64,000 bases of DNA from Cyanophora paradoxa. Lineage: Eukaryota; Glaucocystophyceae; Cyanophorales; Cyanophoraceae. The translations under genes were made by a program, and so were the position numbers. The stretch's first letter is position 1. Each line of letters begins with the position of its first letter. The notes under the pieces are model-generated. The model worked only from the letters and a program-made list of their open reading frames with translations. It searched no databases and was not told the DNA's origin. Positions 1-11,391 of this stretch are shown here, in pieces. The DNA lies in NCBI GenBank assembly GCA_004431415.1, contig QPMI01000580.1, positions 1 through 64,000 of the forward strand, written 5' to 3'.

Positions 1-2295
1 GGCGCCTGCGGTAGCTGGAGCGGCGACCGAGGACCCTGAAGGCCTCGATGGGGCCTCCTGCCCCTGCGCCCCCGCCCCCTCAGCGCCGCCCGGGCCCGGG
101 GCGGAGGGCCGGCGGGCGGGCGCCGCGCCTTGACGAGGAGCGGGGGCAGGGGGCGCCCTGGAAGGCCCCGCGGCGGCCTCGAAGGTGGGCGGTCGGCCCA
201 GACCTCCCCGCCGCCGCCGCCATCAGCCGCGCCGCCCGGTTCACCGCGTCCCCCAGCACTGCCCGGCCCCGCCCCGCCCCTCAGCCTTCCCGCGGGCGCG
301 CCGGCAGGGCGGCCGGGGCCGCACCGTTGTACTCGCAGCGCGACTCGTCGCCGACGAGGCCGCAGAAGGCGCTGCGGGGGCACGCGGAGGGCGCGTCGCG
401 TCGGGCGGCGCCGCAGGCCCGGGGGCCGCAGGCGGGCGCGGGGGCACCGGCCCGTGCAGAGGCCGACGCTGACGCGCCCCAGCGCCTCGGCGGCGAACGC
501 CTCCCGGATGCGCACCTGCGCGGCGGGGTCGGGGCCGAGGCGGGTCTCGGGACGGGGCGAGCTCGAGGGCGGGCGGGGCGGACGGCAGCGGCGCAGGCGC
601 GGAGGGGGTCGTCGGCGTGGGCGGCGCCGGCTGTCCCGAACGTCACCAGCGCCACGAAGCCCTGCACGGGGCGTCGGACGAGGGCCGGGGCCGGGGGCGC
701 CGGGCGGGCGGGGCGGGCCTTGTCGTCGCGGAAGAAGGCGCGGACGACGCCCTCGGCGCGCTGCGCCGCCGCCTGCACCACCCGCACGCACCGGTTCACC
801 ACGAAGAGCCCGCCCTGCGCGCCGCCCTCGGAGGCGTCGGGGCACGCGGCGAGGCGCGGCGGCGGGCGGGGCGGACGGGGTGGTCGGGGGAGGCGGCCTC
901 GGGGGCCCCCGCCGGCTCCAGGAGCGCGAAGAGGGACGTCACGACGCGCAGCTCCGGCAGGAAGCGGCCCCTGCCGCCCCAGGCCCCGCCTCAGCGCTCC
1001 GGCCGGCCGCAGGACCGGGGGGTGGGGGGTGCGCTCGGGGGGCACCGGTTGGAGAGGATGCGGAGGGCGTCGCGCGGCAGGTACGCCGGCAGCCGCTCGT
1101 CCCCCAGCAGGATCTGCGCCCGCTGCTTCCGACGGGAGGCAGAGGGGCCGGACGGGGGGCGCCGGCACCTCGCGGAAGGACTGGGCGAGGCCGGCGCGCG
1201 GGGGGCGGGGTACGATGTCCGGGGCGCCCGGGACCCACTGCCCCGCGCACGCCGCCTCCAGCGCCTCCGACGCCCCCTCGAAGACCGCGTAGCCCCCCGG
1301 GCGCAGGGCCCCGGGCGGCACGCGGCACCCGACCGCCTCCAGCACCTGCGCGGGGCCGTGGGCGGGGCGCTCGGGGGCACGGCGGCGGGGCCGGGCCTCC
1401 GGGGCGGCGCAGAGGGCGCCGGTGGGGGCGAGGGCGATGGCGGAGGCCATCCGCGCGAGCGGCTCCCCGTGCAGGCTGCCGGCTCTCAGCGGGCGCGGGG
1501 GCCTGCGAGGGCCCGCGATCGCGATCGCGATGGCGCACCTGACGTCGATGGGCCCCTCGCCGCTCCCGAGGGAGAGGGCGACCAGCGCCCCCGCCGCCAG
1601 CGCGCAGTGCACCCTGCCCGCCCCCTCAGCCGCCGGCCGCGCGGGGGCCCCCGGGGCGACGCCGTACTTGAGTGGCTCCCCCGGGACGCCCTGCGGCACG
1701 GGGTACGGGGCGAGGGCGTCGCGGGCGATGCGGAAGGCCCGCAGGCAGGCCGCCGGCTCCCCGCCCTCGCTTTCCACAGCCGGGACCAGGATGAGGACCT
1801 GCCGCGGCGTGAGGGGCAGGCCATGGGCCATGGGCTTGAAATTGGCGTGGGGCCGGGCGCATGCATATGCGCGCGCACCGCGTCACCCAAGAATCGAATG
1901 GCATCTGGGGGAAGTGGGCGCCTCGGGTCAGGGGGCGGGGTCGGTCTGAGGGCCGCCAGCGCGCAGGCCGGCGCGAGGCTAGCGCTGTGCGCGTGTACAT
2001 GTACGTATGCGAGGCCGCGGCCAAACGCGTACGTACCTCCGCCCCAAGCGCGGGCGGCGCCGAGGATGGCGCGTAGGGGCGCGTTGAGCTTGGCGCTGAG
2101 CACCTCGGCGCCGCGGGCGCCGCCCTCCGCGAGAAGCTGCTGCGCGGCGCGCACGGAGCCGGCCACGTCGGCGAGCAGCACCGCGCCGCGGAGGTGCCGC
2201 GCGATGGGGACGCCGGCCCCGCGCGCCGCCTCCTCCAGAACCAGCGAAGAGACGAAGGCCTCCCGCGGCGCGTCCCAGGCCGCCCCCGCCGCCAT
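1..2295 (-). CDS. Soluble adenylyl cyclase (ADCY10-like), two class III cyclase domains, 3' end outside window
   Basis: This is a class III nucleotidyl cyclase of the soluble ADCY10 type, predicted to make cAMP from ATP in the cytosol. The first catalytic domain (2295 to about 1400) shows GAVLLADVAGS with a metal-binding Asp, then AWGGDAIRFLGDAV with the second Asp, then GEPLARMASAIALAPTG. The second domain (about 960 to 150) begins ELRVVTSLFALLEP, continues with RAFFRDDK and FCGLVGDESRCEY, and reaches NRAARLM. It lacks the first metal Asp, as in animal ADCY10. Two introns are fixed by the motif order: 1905-2036 (donor GTACGT) and 1799-1878 (donor GTGCGC), which enclose a 26-nt micro-exon, 1879-1904, that encodes the second Asp. 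The ATG at 2295 is the first ATG in the frame. The gene runs off the left edge, so any NTPase/TPR C-terminal part is not seen. The domain call is secure; ATP versus GTP specificity is inferred. Confidence 0.85.
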
Positions 2296-3204
2296 CACCG
2301 CCCCCGCCGGCGCCCGCGCGCGCGTCCCGCTGCAGCAGCTGCTGAAAAGCAGCCGCCGCCGCAGCTGTCTCAGTGATTGGATGGGACGAACTTCGGAAAC
2401 TCGGGAAAAGCGACCGGCGCGGCCGTGGCCAGCGCTAGCTAACTTAGTAAGGCTGTGCCGGGCCACTGCCGGCGCCTCTGCGCATGCTGGCGGGAGTGAT
2501 GCGCCCGCGCCGGATCGGCATGCAACAGGAGCTCAACATTAACAAGCTCGGTGGCAATGTGTCGCTTGCGCTGCAGTTGCGCATGCGCTGCGCTACTGCA
2601 GCGCTAGCGCTAGCGCGCTGCAGCGCGCAGCGCGCTGCTTCCGAAGTTCGAATTCTCGAGCTCGCCGGCGCCCAGCGGCCCAGGCCCCGCCGGGGTAGCG
2701 AATCTCATGCGCCGGCTAGCTTGCGCAATCCGAGTCCCCCGGGACTCCCCCCCCCCTCCATCCCCCGGGCCCCAGCCCCAAATTCGAATCACGGGACGGC
2801 TTCAGAATCGTTTTGGTCATTGGATAGGCGTTACATGCCTCATTGGTCCATTTTGGTGACGGAACGCGTGACGTACACTTGAACGGTACCTATGAGTCAC
2901 CTGATAAAAACAAAGTCGGCGATTCAAAAGGCGTGGAGTCGTGGACTCGGCGGGCGTCGAACCCGCGTTCTGGAGATCGATCGGTGCACCCGCGGCAGAT
3001 AGCACCGGGCCGCGGGCCGGCACTGCGGCACTTCGCGGCAGCTAACACCACCTAGCAGCCTTGCGTCTTCGTCGGCACGGCGTTCAGGCCGCGAGTCGGT
3101 CGGCGGTCACCTGACGAGGTGCCGGGTGCTTCGCGCGCGCGCCTGCGATCCAGCGGCGGCGGTAGAGAAGCGCTTGAAACGGCGAGAACCAAGGGCGCCC
3201 GCCG
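2296..3204. other. Intergenic, divergent promoter region
   Basis: No supported gene lies in this 0.9 kb between the divergent cyclase and WD40-RING genes. It is less GC-rich than the genes and probably holds both promoters. At 2957-2975 on the minus strand there is a tRNA T-arm-like stem-loop (GCGGG-TTCGACG-CCCGC) followed by a TTTT run near 2934. No matching acceptor 5' half or D-arm was found upstream, so no tRNA is called. Confidence 0.6.
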
Positions 3205-5825
3205 ATGACCGCACCGACCGTGGAGCGCTGGAGGGCGCGGCCCGGCGAGGCCCTGCAGTCCCTGACCTTCCGCGGCCACGAGGACGATGTCGTCGCCGTC
3301 GACGTCTCCCCCGTGCGCCCCGCGAGCCCGCGAGCCCCGCGCCCCGCCGCCCGCCGACGGCTGTGCCGCGCTTCCGGCCGGCCCCGGCGCGGCGGCAGGA
3401 CGGGCGCTGGGTCGTCTCGGGCTCGACGGACGGGTCGCTGCGGCTCTGGTCGGTGGACGAGGTGCGCGAGGAGAAGCGCTGGGTGGGGGCCCACGGCGTG
3501 AAGCCCGTCTACGCCGCCCGCTTCTCCCCGGACGGCGCCCTCATCGCCTCGGGCGGGGGCGACGGCGTCGCGCGCCTCTGGGACGCCGCCACGCGCGCCG
3601 AGCTCGCCAGCTTCCCGAGCGCCACGGGCAGCGCCGTCTTCGCCGTCGACGTGGCGCACGCCGAGGGCGCCCGCCCCGCCGCCCTCGCCCTCGGGACGAG
3701 GCGGGGCGCGTCGCACTCTGCCCCTCGGCGGCGACCGCAGGCTCGTCGGCGACAAGGCCTCCGGCGCCGTCCACGCCGTCGCCCTCCGCCGCGTCCGCCC
3801 GCCCCGCCCGCCCCGCTGTGGCGCGCCCACGCGGGGCGCGGCGGGGCAGGCGGGGGACGGGGCGCTGGAGGTGCTGGCGGGGACGGAGGGCGGCTGGGCC
3901 GCCTGTGGGGCAGCGCCTGGCCCAGGGCGAGGCGCGCCTCCTCTCCCACCGCCCCTGCGTCAGCTCCGTCGCCTTCGCCGCCGTGCCCGCCCCGCCCGCC
4001 CCGCCCGCCCCGCCCCGCGCTCCGCCGCCGCCCACGCCGCCCGCCCGCCGCCCCGCGCGCAGGACGGTACGTGCTTCACGGCGGGTACGACGGGCGGGTG
4101 CTGCGGTGGGAGCGGGCGCCGGGCGGGGCGCCGGGGGGCGCCCTGCCACCGCCCGTGCCCTTCCAGGCCTCCCAGGGCGAGCTCAACGGCCTCGCCGTCT
4201 CCCAGGCGCCCCCGCAGCCCCGTCCATCCAGCCCGCCCCGCCCTGGCCTGACGGCGGGCGGGCGGGGGGGCTCCGGGCAGGACGGGAGCCTGCTGGCGAC
4301 GGCGGGGGACGACCGGCGGGTGCGGGTGTGGGAGCGGGGCGGGCGGCCCGTGCGGGAGCTGCCCCGCCACCCCGACCTCGTCTACGCCGTCGCCCTCTCC
4401 CGCGTCCGCCCCCCCTCCTCTCTTCCCTTCGGAGGTGGCCGCTCAGCGGGGCCCCGGCGGCGGCAGGGCGGCGCGGTGCTGGCGACGGCGTGCAAGGACC
4501 GCGTCGTGCGGGCCTGGCTCCTCCGGCCCCCCGCGCCCCAGCCGGGACCCGCCCCGGCCCCCTCCTTCTCCTTCGGCCTCGCCGCCCGCCAGGCCGCCCC
4601 TCCGCCCCGGCCGCCGGCTCCAGCTCCTCCCGGCCGCCGCCCGCGCCGCCCCGCCGGCGCCCCCGGCCGGGAGGCCGCGCCGCCCGAGCGCGAGCACCGC
4701 CGCCCGAGCGCCAGGTGCGCGCGCCTTCCGGTCGCCCGGAGCCCGCGCGGGGAGCTGACCCCTCTCCCCGCGGCGCGGCAGGGCGGGCGGTTCCTGGGGC
4801 CGCCCTCCCCGGGCCGGGGCGACGGGCGCGAGCCGCCGCCGCTGGGATTGCTGGAGCTCGAGCTCGGCCCCCCGCGCTCCCCCTCGCCCATGTCTCCCTC
4901 GTACAGCCCGACCTCCCCCGGGTACATCCCGCGCTCCCCGTCCTACGCCCCGGAACCGGACTCCCCCGTGTACGCCCCGGCGTCCCCCCCGCACCTCCCG
5001 GGAAGCTTCTCCCCCGTCCCCGAGTCCCTGCGCCGCAAGCGCAAGCGGGCGCCCCCGGCGGCTCCGGAGGCGGACCCCGACGCCGGGGCGAGCTCCTCCG
5101 CGCACCCGCCCCAGGTGCCCCCTCGCACGCACCCGTTCCTCGGCGCCGCTTCCGCTGAGGCGCGCGCAGGGCGCGCCGGCGGCCGGCGGCGAGGGGCGGG
5201 AAGCTCGAGCTCGCGCGCGGCGCGGCGGGCCGGGCGGCCGCGCGGCTGCGGGCGGCCGCGCGGGAGCTGGAGGCGGCGGCGGGGAGGCCGAGGAGGAGGC
5301 GGGGCGGCGCGGGGCCGGGCGGAACGCGCCGAGGCCGAGGCGGCGGCGCTGCGGGCCGAGCTCGAGGCCGCGCGCGGCGAGGCGCAGCGGCTGCGGGCGG
5401 AGCTGGAGGCGGCGCGTGCGGAGCTGGCCGGCTCGATCGGCGTCGGGGAGGAGCGGCTGCGGGCGCTCTCGGCGGGGAGCTGGGGCGCTGGAGGAGCGGC
5501 TGGACGGGGCGCGGCGGCGGGCGAGCGCGCTGCGGTACGAGGCCGGGGTGCGGGAGGCGGCGGCGGCGGCGGCCGAGGTCGCCACGACCTGCGTCGTCTG
5601 CCTCGCCCGGCCCCGCGAGGTCAAGGTCCGCCCCGGGGCCATCCCGGGCCCCAGGGGCGCGCACCGGGGCCCGACGCCGGCGGGGGCGGCGGGGCGCGCG
5701 CGCAGGTGCAGCCGTGCGACCACGCGAGCATGTGCGAGGAGTGCTGCGAGCGCGTCTGGAGCGGGGACCGGCGCTGCCCCCTCTGCCGCGGCGAGATCAC
5801 CATGCGCTCCCGCATCCGCCTCTAG
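3205..5825 (+). CDS. WD40-repeat / coiled-coil / C-terminal RING finger protein (probable E3 ubiquitin ligase)
   Basis: Exon 1 (3205-3312) ends at donor GTGCGC, and exon 2 resumes at 3399 so that DVSP joins DGRWVVSGSTDGSLRLW, a WD repeat. Further WD-type blades follow (RFSPDGALIASGGGDGVARLW; later LLATAGDDRRVRVW and LATACKDRVVRAW). After the propeller comes a Ser/Pro/Tyr-rich stretch around 4886-4990 resembling RNA polymerase II CTD heptads, then a KRKRKR-type basic patch, and an Ala/Glu/Arg-rich coiled coil at about 5320-5500. A C-terminal RING-HC finger completes the protein: CVVC in one exon, then PCDHASMCEECC and CPLC in the last exon, ending at TAG 5823-5825. Exons in the middle (3690-4450) are only approximately resolved. 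An E3 role is inferred from the RING; the substrate is unknown. Confidence 0.8.
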
Positions 5826-6388
5826 ATCTGACGCCGGCGGCGCCCTTGCAATTGTACATGTGCGACGCGTTCGGCGGCCAAAACCCGCGCGCGACTCCCC
5901 GAATGCGTGTGCCAGAGCTACTAAGCTATATTTACGTTCGTGTATATTTATTAGCAATGCAGCTGGACCAAGCAGCTGCAGGCTGCCGAGCACGATGATG
6001 GCGCGCGCGCGCGGGCCCGGGCAACGCGCGCCGGCTCTGCGGGAACCGTTTTGAACTGTGAAGCGCTTAAGCTTAGCTCTGTTAACGATGCATATGGAGT
6101 ATGCGCAGCCGGATCAATTGCAACTTTTGGCAAGCAGGCTGAGGTTCGATGATCATAAGAATTCGAAGGACTCCGAACCGACGAGACAGACATGCATATG
6201 CACATGCATCGGCGAATTTCAACCGATCCGTGCTGCTGTACCCGTCCTGGCTTGACTTCTTTGCGAATCTCCAGCAGTTACGTCCAGCAGGTCGCCAGCG
6301 CGTCTGATATCGCGTTCGAAGGCCGCCAGCCGCCCCGTACGCCCCGCCAGCCAGAAGGCCAGACGCAGCGAAGCTCCCCTCCCCGACA
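5826..6388. other. Intergenic, no gene recognised
   Basis: This gap lies between two plus-strand genes. It is AT-richer, contains a TATATTTATT stretch near 5940 and no ORF that matches a family. It probably contains the 3' end of the RING gene transcript and the promoter of the cytochrome b561 gene. Confidence 0.5.
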
Positions 6389-7664
6389 ATGGACGCGACG
6401 GGCGTAAAGGGTTTCCTGCACTCGAAGTTCGGCGTGGCATTCCACGTCGTCTCGGGTCCGCCCCGCCGCTCCGTGCACGCGTTCCGCGCGGCACGGTCCT
6501 GACGCCCGGACGCCCCCGCCGGCAGCATTCGGCACGCTCTTCATCGTTTTGGCATGCTTCTCGTGCGACCCGACGGCCGTCGTACGCGTCCCCCCGCGCG
6601 GCTGAGCTCCGCCCCGCGCAGTCAGTTCGGGCCGAGCGTCTTCACGGCGCACCCGGTCAGCATGACGGTCGCGGTCACGCTGCTGCTGGCGGAGGGCGTG
6701 GTGGTGTACCGCGCGCGCCCGGACACCGAAAAGTCGGCCCTGCGCGTCCGCCACCGCAACCTCCAGGGCCCGCCCCGCCCTCGCGCCCCGCGCCCCGCGC
6801 CCCGCCGCCGGCCGAGCGTCCCGCGCAGGCGGCGCCGTCGTTTTCCTCTGCATTGGCCTGATCGCCATTCTGTCCGCCAAGGTGGGACCCGCCCCGCTCT
6901 GCCCGCCCGCCTGCCCCGCGGTGCCCCGGCGAGCCCCCCGCAGAAGTCGGTCGGGGAGAGCCTCGTGCCCCACGGAGTCCACGAGGCGCCCGCCCCTCGC
7001 CGCCTCGCCCCGCGCCGCTTCTTTCGCGCCTCACCGCCGGGCCCGCCGGTCGCGCAGATCGGGGGCGTCTTCACCCTCACCCTCCTCTTCCTCCAGGCAC
7101 CCCGGCGACCCGCCCCGCCCCGCCCCTTCCCCTTCGACTCGCTGAGCCGGCCCCGGTCGCGACCCAGGCGGCCGGGGGCGCCTTCAAGTACATGCGCCTG
7201 ACCGCCGACGGCACCTACACCCTCCGCTGGCACGGTCCGCCCCCGGCGCCCCGCCCCGCCCCGCGCGGCCCGCGGCCCCCGGCGCGAGCGGGCGGGTACG
7301 TGTGTGCGCAGGCAAGGCGGGCCTGGGGGTCTTCCTGGTGGCCTGCGTGACCGTCTGCGCCGGCATCTGGGACGCCTTCGAGGGCGCCGGGTCCGCCCCA
7401 GCCCCCGGCCCGCGCCCCGAGGGCCGCCCCGGGACGGGGGCCGACGCGGGCGCAGGAACCTCACGCGGCTCGTCCTCTGCCTCCTCGTCTGGGCCGTCGC
7501 CGGGTGCGCACGCCGACCCCGCCCCGCCCGCCCGCCGCCGAGGCGGCGGGCGCAGGCTGGCGGCGTACGCGGTGCACGCGGTGCAGCGGCCCGACGCGGG
7601 GGCCGCGGCCGCGGAGGCCGCCGAGCGCGCCAGCGCCGTCGAGTACCAGTCCCTCGCCGGCTGA
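6389..7664 (+). CDS. Cytochrome b561 family transmembrane electron carrier
   Basis: This is a di-heme, multi-helix ascorbate-linked electron carrier of the b561 family, expected in an endomembrane or plasma membrane. Exons 6389-6455, 6526-6562 (37 nt) and 6622 onward join to give AFHVVSAFGTLFIVLACFSQ (helix 1) and then FTAHPVSMTVAVTLLLAEG (helix 2). Candidate heme ligands are His in TAHPV, His in RHRNLQ, His in the VPHGVHE segment, and His in LRWHGKAG. Later helices are GGVFTLTLLFLQ, GVFLVACVTVCAG and NLTRLVLCLLVWAVA. The intron 6986-7057 begins with GC rather than GT (CACGAG then GCGCCC) and ends CGCGCAG; no GT donor is available nearby. The TGA is at 7662-7664, 99 bp from the convergent cystinosin gene. 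The family is clear; the physiological substrate is not. Confidence 0.85.
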
Positions 7665-7763
7665 CCCCGCCCCCGCCCCACCCCGCGCCTCGGTACGAGG
7701 CCCTGTAACCGAAGCTGCAGCATCGTAAACATAGATACACGTGCATCCGCCACATCCCTGGGC

Positions 7764-8855
7764 CTACACGCCGCCCGCGTTGTCGCCCTTGATCTCCTCG
7801 TACCCGTCGCCCTTGGAGTAGAGCAGGTAGTGCTGCGGGGGCCGCGGCGGGGCGGCGTCGGGGGCCGGGGGCGAGGGGCGGGGCGGGGCGGGGGCGCCTG
7901 GACGATGAAGAGGGCGTCGAAGCCCATGGACTCGAAGGAGAGGAGGAGCTTGATGGGGTTGGAGAAGACGAGGCCCCAGCCGCCGGCCGCCTGCGAGAGG
8001 AGCACCAGCTGCAGCATGGAGAGCAGGCCGCCCGTGAAGTCCAGCAGGATGTTGTGGATGCTCCACCCCCGCGTCGACTTCCGCCTGCGCACACGCTTGA
8101 GGGGGGGGGGGATTGAGAGGGGGGGAAAAGGGGTGCACTTGTAGTTGAGCCATGCCTGCGGGGCGTACTTCACGAAGGAGATGCAGAGCTTGGTGTTGCC
8201 GAGGATCAGGGCGAAGGTCATCCAGCCGAGGGCCCGCCCGGCCACGAGGGCGGCCCCGAGAATGCCGGCCGACCAGACGAGCGCAACGGCCGCCTGCACG
8301 GGCCGCGCCACGCGCGCCCCGCCCCGCTCGTACACCACCGCTTGGAAGCAGTTCACCGCCGTCAGCGCGACCTGCGGGCGCCCGGCGCCGGTCGGCACGT
8401 GGGGGCCGGGGCGATCAGGAGGGGGGCGGCGGGGGGCTACCGCGTGGACGCCGAAGAAGATGTCCTGGATGGCGACAGAGCCGTCGGGCTTGAGCCAGTA
8501 GTGCAGCTGGCGCCCGCAGATTCGGCGCAGATTCGGTGGCAGCTGGATCGACATCGCGCGGCGCGCGCGGGGCGCACCAGGGTGTAGATGGTGTAGCACG
8601 TGTGGCCCGTCAGGTTCAGCGCCAGGAAGTCCAGCTGCGCCCCGCATCAGAGTCCAGGGCGTGTGGCGCGCGGAAGGGGCGGCCGCGCGCGGCGGAGGCG
8701 GGGCGCACGCTGAGCCCGACCACGCTCTTCGTGCGGTAGCAGAGAATCACTTGGGGCCAGAAGCTAATCGACCAGGCGGCGAAGTAGGTCCAACCTAGGA
8801 TGTCGCTCAGGAGCTGCACGCCGCCGCTCACCGCCGGTGCCGCCATGTCCTGCAT
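7764..8855 (-). CDS. CTNS: Cystinosin-like PQ-loop lysosomal/vacuolar cystine transporter
   Basis: Cystinosins are seven-helix proton-coupled cystine exporters of lysosomes or vacuoles. Exon 1 starts at ATG 8855 (a second ATG is at 8846) and encodes LGWTYFAAWSISFWPQVILC with the first PQ motif, followed by KSVVGLS; intron donor GTGCGC follows. The next exon reads LDFLALNLTGHTCYTIYTL, a cystinosin hallmark, and later exons give DIFFGVHAV, then ALTAVNCFQAVVYER. The second PQ loop is KYAPQAWLNYK, then STRGWSIHNILLDFTGG with the conserved Asp, and then LSMLQLVLLSQA. It ends shortly after a YEEIKGDN tail. The intron between TIYTL and the HYW exon could be 35 nt or about 70 nt; the longer one fits family spacing better. 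Identification is confident from both PQ loops and their order. Confidence 0.9.
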
Positions 8856-9316
8856 CGATATCGGCGTTGCAGACCCTTGCGTTGGCTCGGCCCGCTAAAC
8901 ACACGGATTGTTCTTGTCGACCTGCGCCGCGCCGCCGATCAGCGCTGTGGTCGCGGCCGCGGCGCGCCCACACCGGCGCTCGCGCGGCGAGTTGTTTGCA
9001 CGAGCACGCGCGCGGCGATCCACGCCGGACTACAGACTCACACGCCGGATCGACCGTGTCGAACGATGGATGCGACGATCCGGTAGCTCTCGTGTGGTGT
9101 GCGCAGCGTCCAGCGCAGATCGGAGAGCGTTCAACGGGTGGCGGACGGTCGCGGGGTGCTGCGCTCAAGTCCCTGGCCCGCTGAACCTTTTCTATGATAT
9201 CGCCGCTGAATCTTTTCTACGCTTCTCGCAAACGCGTCGCGCCGCGACTCGCGCGAAGTTGGGGGATACACAGACTTGCGCTCCGAAATACAGTACCCTC
9301 CACCTGTTGTCGAGCA
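8856..9316. other. Intergenic, divergent promoter region
   Basis: Spacer between the divergent cystinosin and SDR39U1-like genes. No ORF with family resemblance is seen, nor any RNA gene. Confidence 0.5.
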
Positions 9317-10994
9317 ATGGCCGCCGCGTTCGCCCTCACGCCCCTCAGCGGCTTCCACACCGTCCGCGGTGCGCAGGCGCCATGTTGCGCGCGTGCGAGG
9401 CGCCCCAGCCGACCGCACGTGGCCCACCGCGCAGCCCCGGTCGATGTCCGGTCCAGCGCGTTCCGGGGCGAGGCGGTGCGCAGCCGGCACACGGCACAGA
9501 CACAGCTGTCGCGGCCGGCGCCGCGCTTCTTCTTCATCGACTGCAGGGTGCGTCTTGGCACACGTGCCGTGCTGGCCCCTCCTCTTCCGAACGCGTCCCC
9601 GCGCAGAAAGTGGCCGTCAACGGTGCCACAGGCTTCGTCGGGAAGGTGGGCGGCGCCCTGGGCTGCCGCAGCTAGGGCGGCGGCCGACGCGCGCGCAGCG
9701 GCTCGTGCGGCGGCTGCTGAAGAACGGGGACGAGGTGGTGGTGCTGACGCGCTCGCCGAGCCGCGCGGCGTCAATCTTCGGGTCGTCTGTGCGGGCGATC
9801 AACTTCGACGGGGCGAAGGACGTGCCGGACCTCTCGGGCGTCGACGTCGTCATCAACCTCGGGGGCGCCTCCATCGGTCCGCCCCGCCCGCCCCGCCCCC
9901 CGCCGCGAGGGGCGCGCCCGACCCCCGCGCAGCGGACGGCCGCTGGTCCGAGGCGCGCAAGAAGGAGATCCGGGTGCGCGCGGGGAGGGGCGCGCGGGTC
10001 CCGGGCGGGGCGCGGGCCGGGGCGGGGCGAGCGGGGGGCGGGGGCGCAGGAGAGCCGGGTGGTGGCGACGGGGCGCATCGTGGAGGGCATGGAGGGGTCC
10101 GAGAACGGGCCCCGCGTCCTCGTCAACTCTTCCGCCATCGGGTCCGAGCGGCCCCGGGAACCCGGTCCGCCCCGGACCGACGCCCGGCGGCAGGTACTAC
10201 GGCGCCTCGGAGACGGCGACCTTCACCGAGTCCAGCCCCGCCGGGAACGACTTCCTCGCCTCGGTGCGCACCGCAGGCGCCCGGGCCGGCGCGGAGGGGC
10301 GAGCGAGCGGGGCGGGGCGGGGCGGGGCGGCAGGTGTGCAAGGAGTGGGAGGCGGCGGCGAACGAGGCGGAGAAGTTCGGCGCCCGCGTGGCGACCGTCC
10401 GCACCGGCATCGTCCTCGGCCGCGAGGGCGGCGCCCTCGCCAAGGTCGCCCCCCCCCCCCCCCTCCCCCCCCGGATCGCATCGTACCCGCCCGCTTAGCT
10501 TGGGGCCACGCGCACAGATGATCCCGGCGTTCGCGCTGTTCGCCGGGGGCCCGCTGGGCTCGGGGCGGCAGTGGTTCTCGTGGATCCACGCCGAGGACCT
10601 CGTCTCCCTCCTCCTCCGCGCCGCCGACGACGGCTCCCTCCGGGTGCCCCTACCCCCCTCGCCCCCCGAGCGCGTACCCCCCTGACGGCGGGCAGGGCGC
10701 GCTGAACGGGACGGCGCCGGAGCCGGTGACGATGGGGGAGCTGTGCGGCACCCTCGGCCGCCTCATGGCCCGGTGCGCCCCTGCCCGCTCCCTCCCCCTC
10801 CCACGCCCCCTCTGACCGGGGCCAGGCCGTCGTGGCTGCCGGTGCCGGGGCCGGCGCTGGAGGTGCTGCTGGGGGAGGCGGCGCAGGTGGTGCTCCAGGG
10901 GCAGCGCGTCGTCCCCGAGGCCGCGCAGCGCGCCGGCTTCTCCTTCCAGTTCCCCTCCCTCGAGGCCGCCCTCAAGGACGTCCTCTCCTCCTGA
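9317..10994 (+). CDS. SDR39U1/YfcH-type NAD(P)-dependent epimerase family protein, probably plastid-targeted
   Basis: This is an atypical short-chain dehydrogenase of the TIGR01777/SDR39U1 family; the substrate is unknown in most organisms. The first exon, from ATG 9317, encodes about 75 residues rich in Ala, Arg and Ser with few acidic residues, like a plastid transit peptide. Next come [12 protein letters not shown] (Rossmann GxxGxxG), [49 protein letters not shown] joined to [33 protein letters not shown], and [20 protein letters not shown], all hallmark blocks in family order. The C terminus [16 protein letters not shown] fits the family end. About eight short introns interrupt it, one with a long C tract at 10449-10470. 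The TGA is at 10992-10994. The plastid location is inferred from the N terminus only. Confidence 0.88.
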
Positions 10995-11391
10995 GCTCGC
11001 CCGCCCTCCAGCCCCGGCTCCGGTTGCCTGCGAGCCTGCCGCTCGAGCTCGGCCGGCCCGTTTCCAGATTTTGTCCGCTGGATTCAACAACATACGCTAC
11101 TAGGCTATAGCTATAGCTACGGTTTTTAAAACTAGTGCTGCGTACACTCAACTACAACTACTGCATTCAAACACGGTTACACGGTTCTCAAAGTACAGAA
11201 CTTGCCCCAGGAAACAGCCATGAAACACCTGGTGAAACTACGATATAGATATCTGCCTCGCACGATATCTGCATGCCACGCACCACGCACACTACACACG
11301 CACACACGCACGACTGCTGCTGTACACTCGATGCCGGACCAGCGTGCGCCCGGCGCGGCATCGGAGGGGGAGAAGGAGGCGCGAGGGCGCG
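10995..11391. other. Intergenic, convergent spacer
   Basis: Region between the ends of the convergent SDR39U1-like and PRiA4_ORF3-domain genes. AT-richer, with CTATAGCTATAGC near 11104 and a CA-rich run (ACACACGCACACACG) near 11292. No gene is seen. Confidence 0.5.

Noticed and set aside
281-1831. Long plus- and minus-strand open frames of 400-640 codons over the first 2.5 kb
   Set aside because: Stop codons are rare in DNA this GC-rich. Only the minus-strand exons that join into cyclase motifs are supported; the plus-strand frames are Arg/Gly/Pro-rich shadows.
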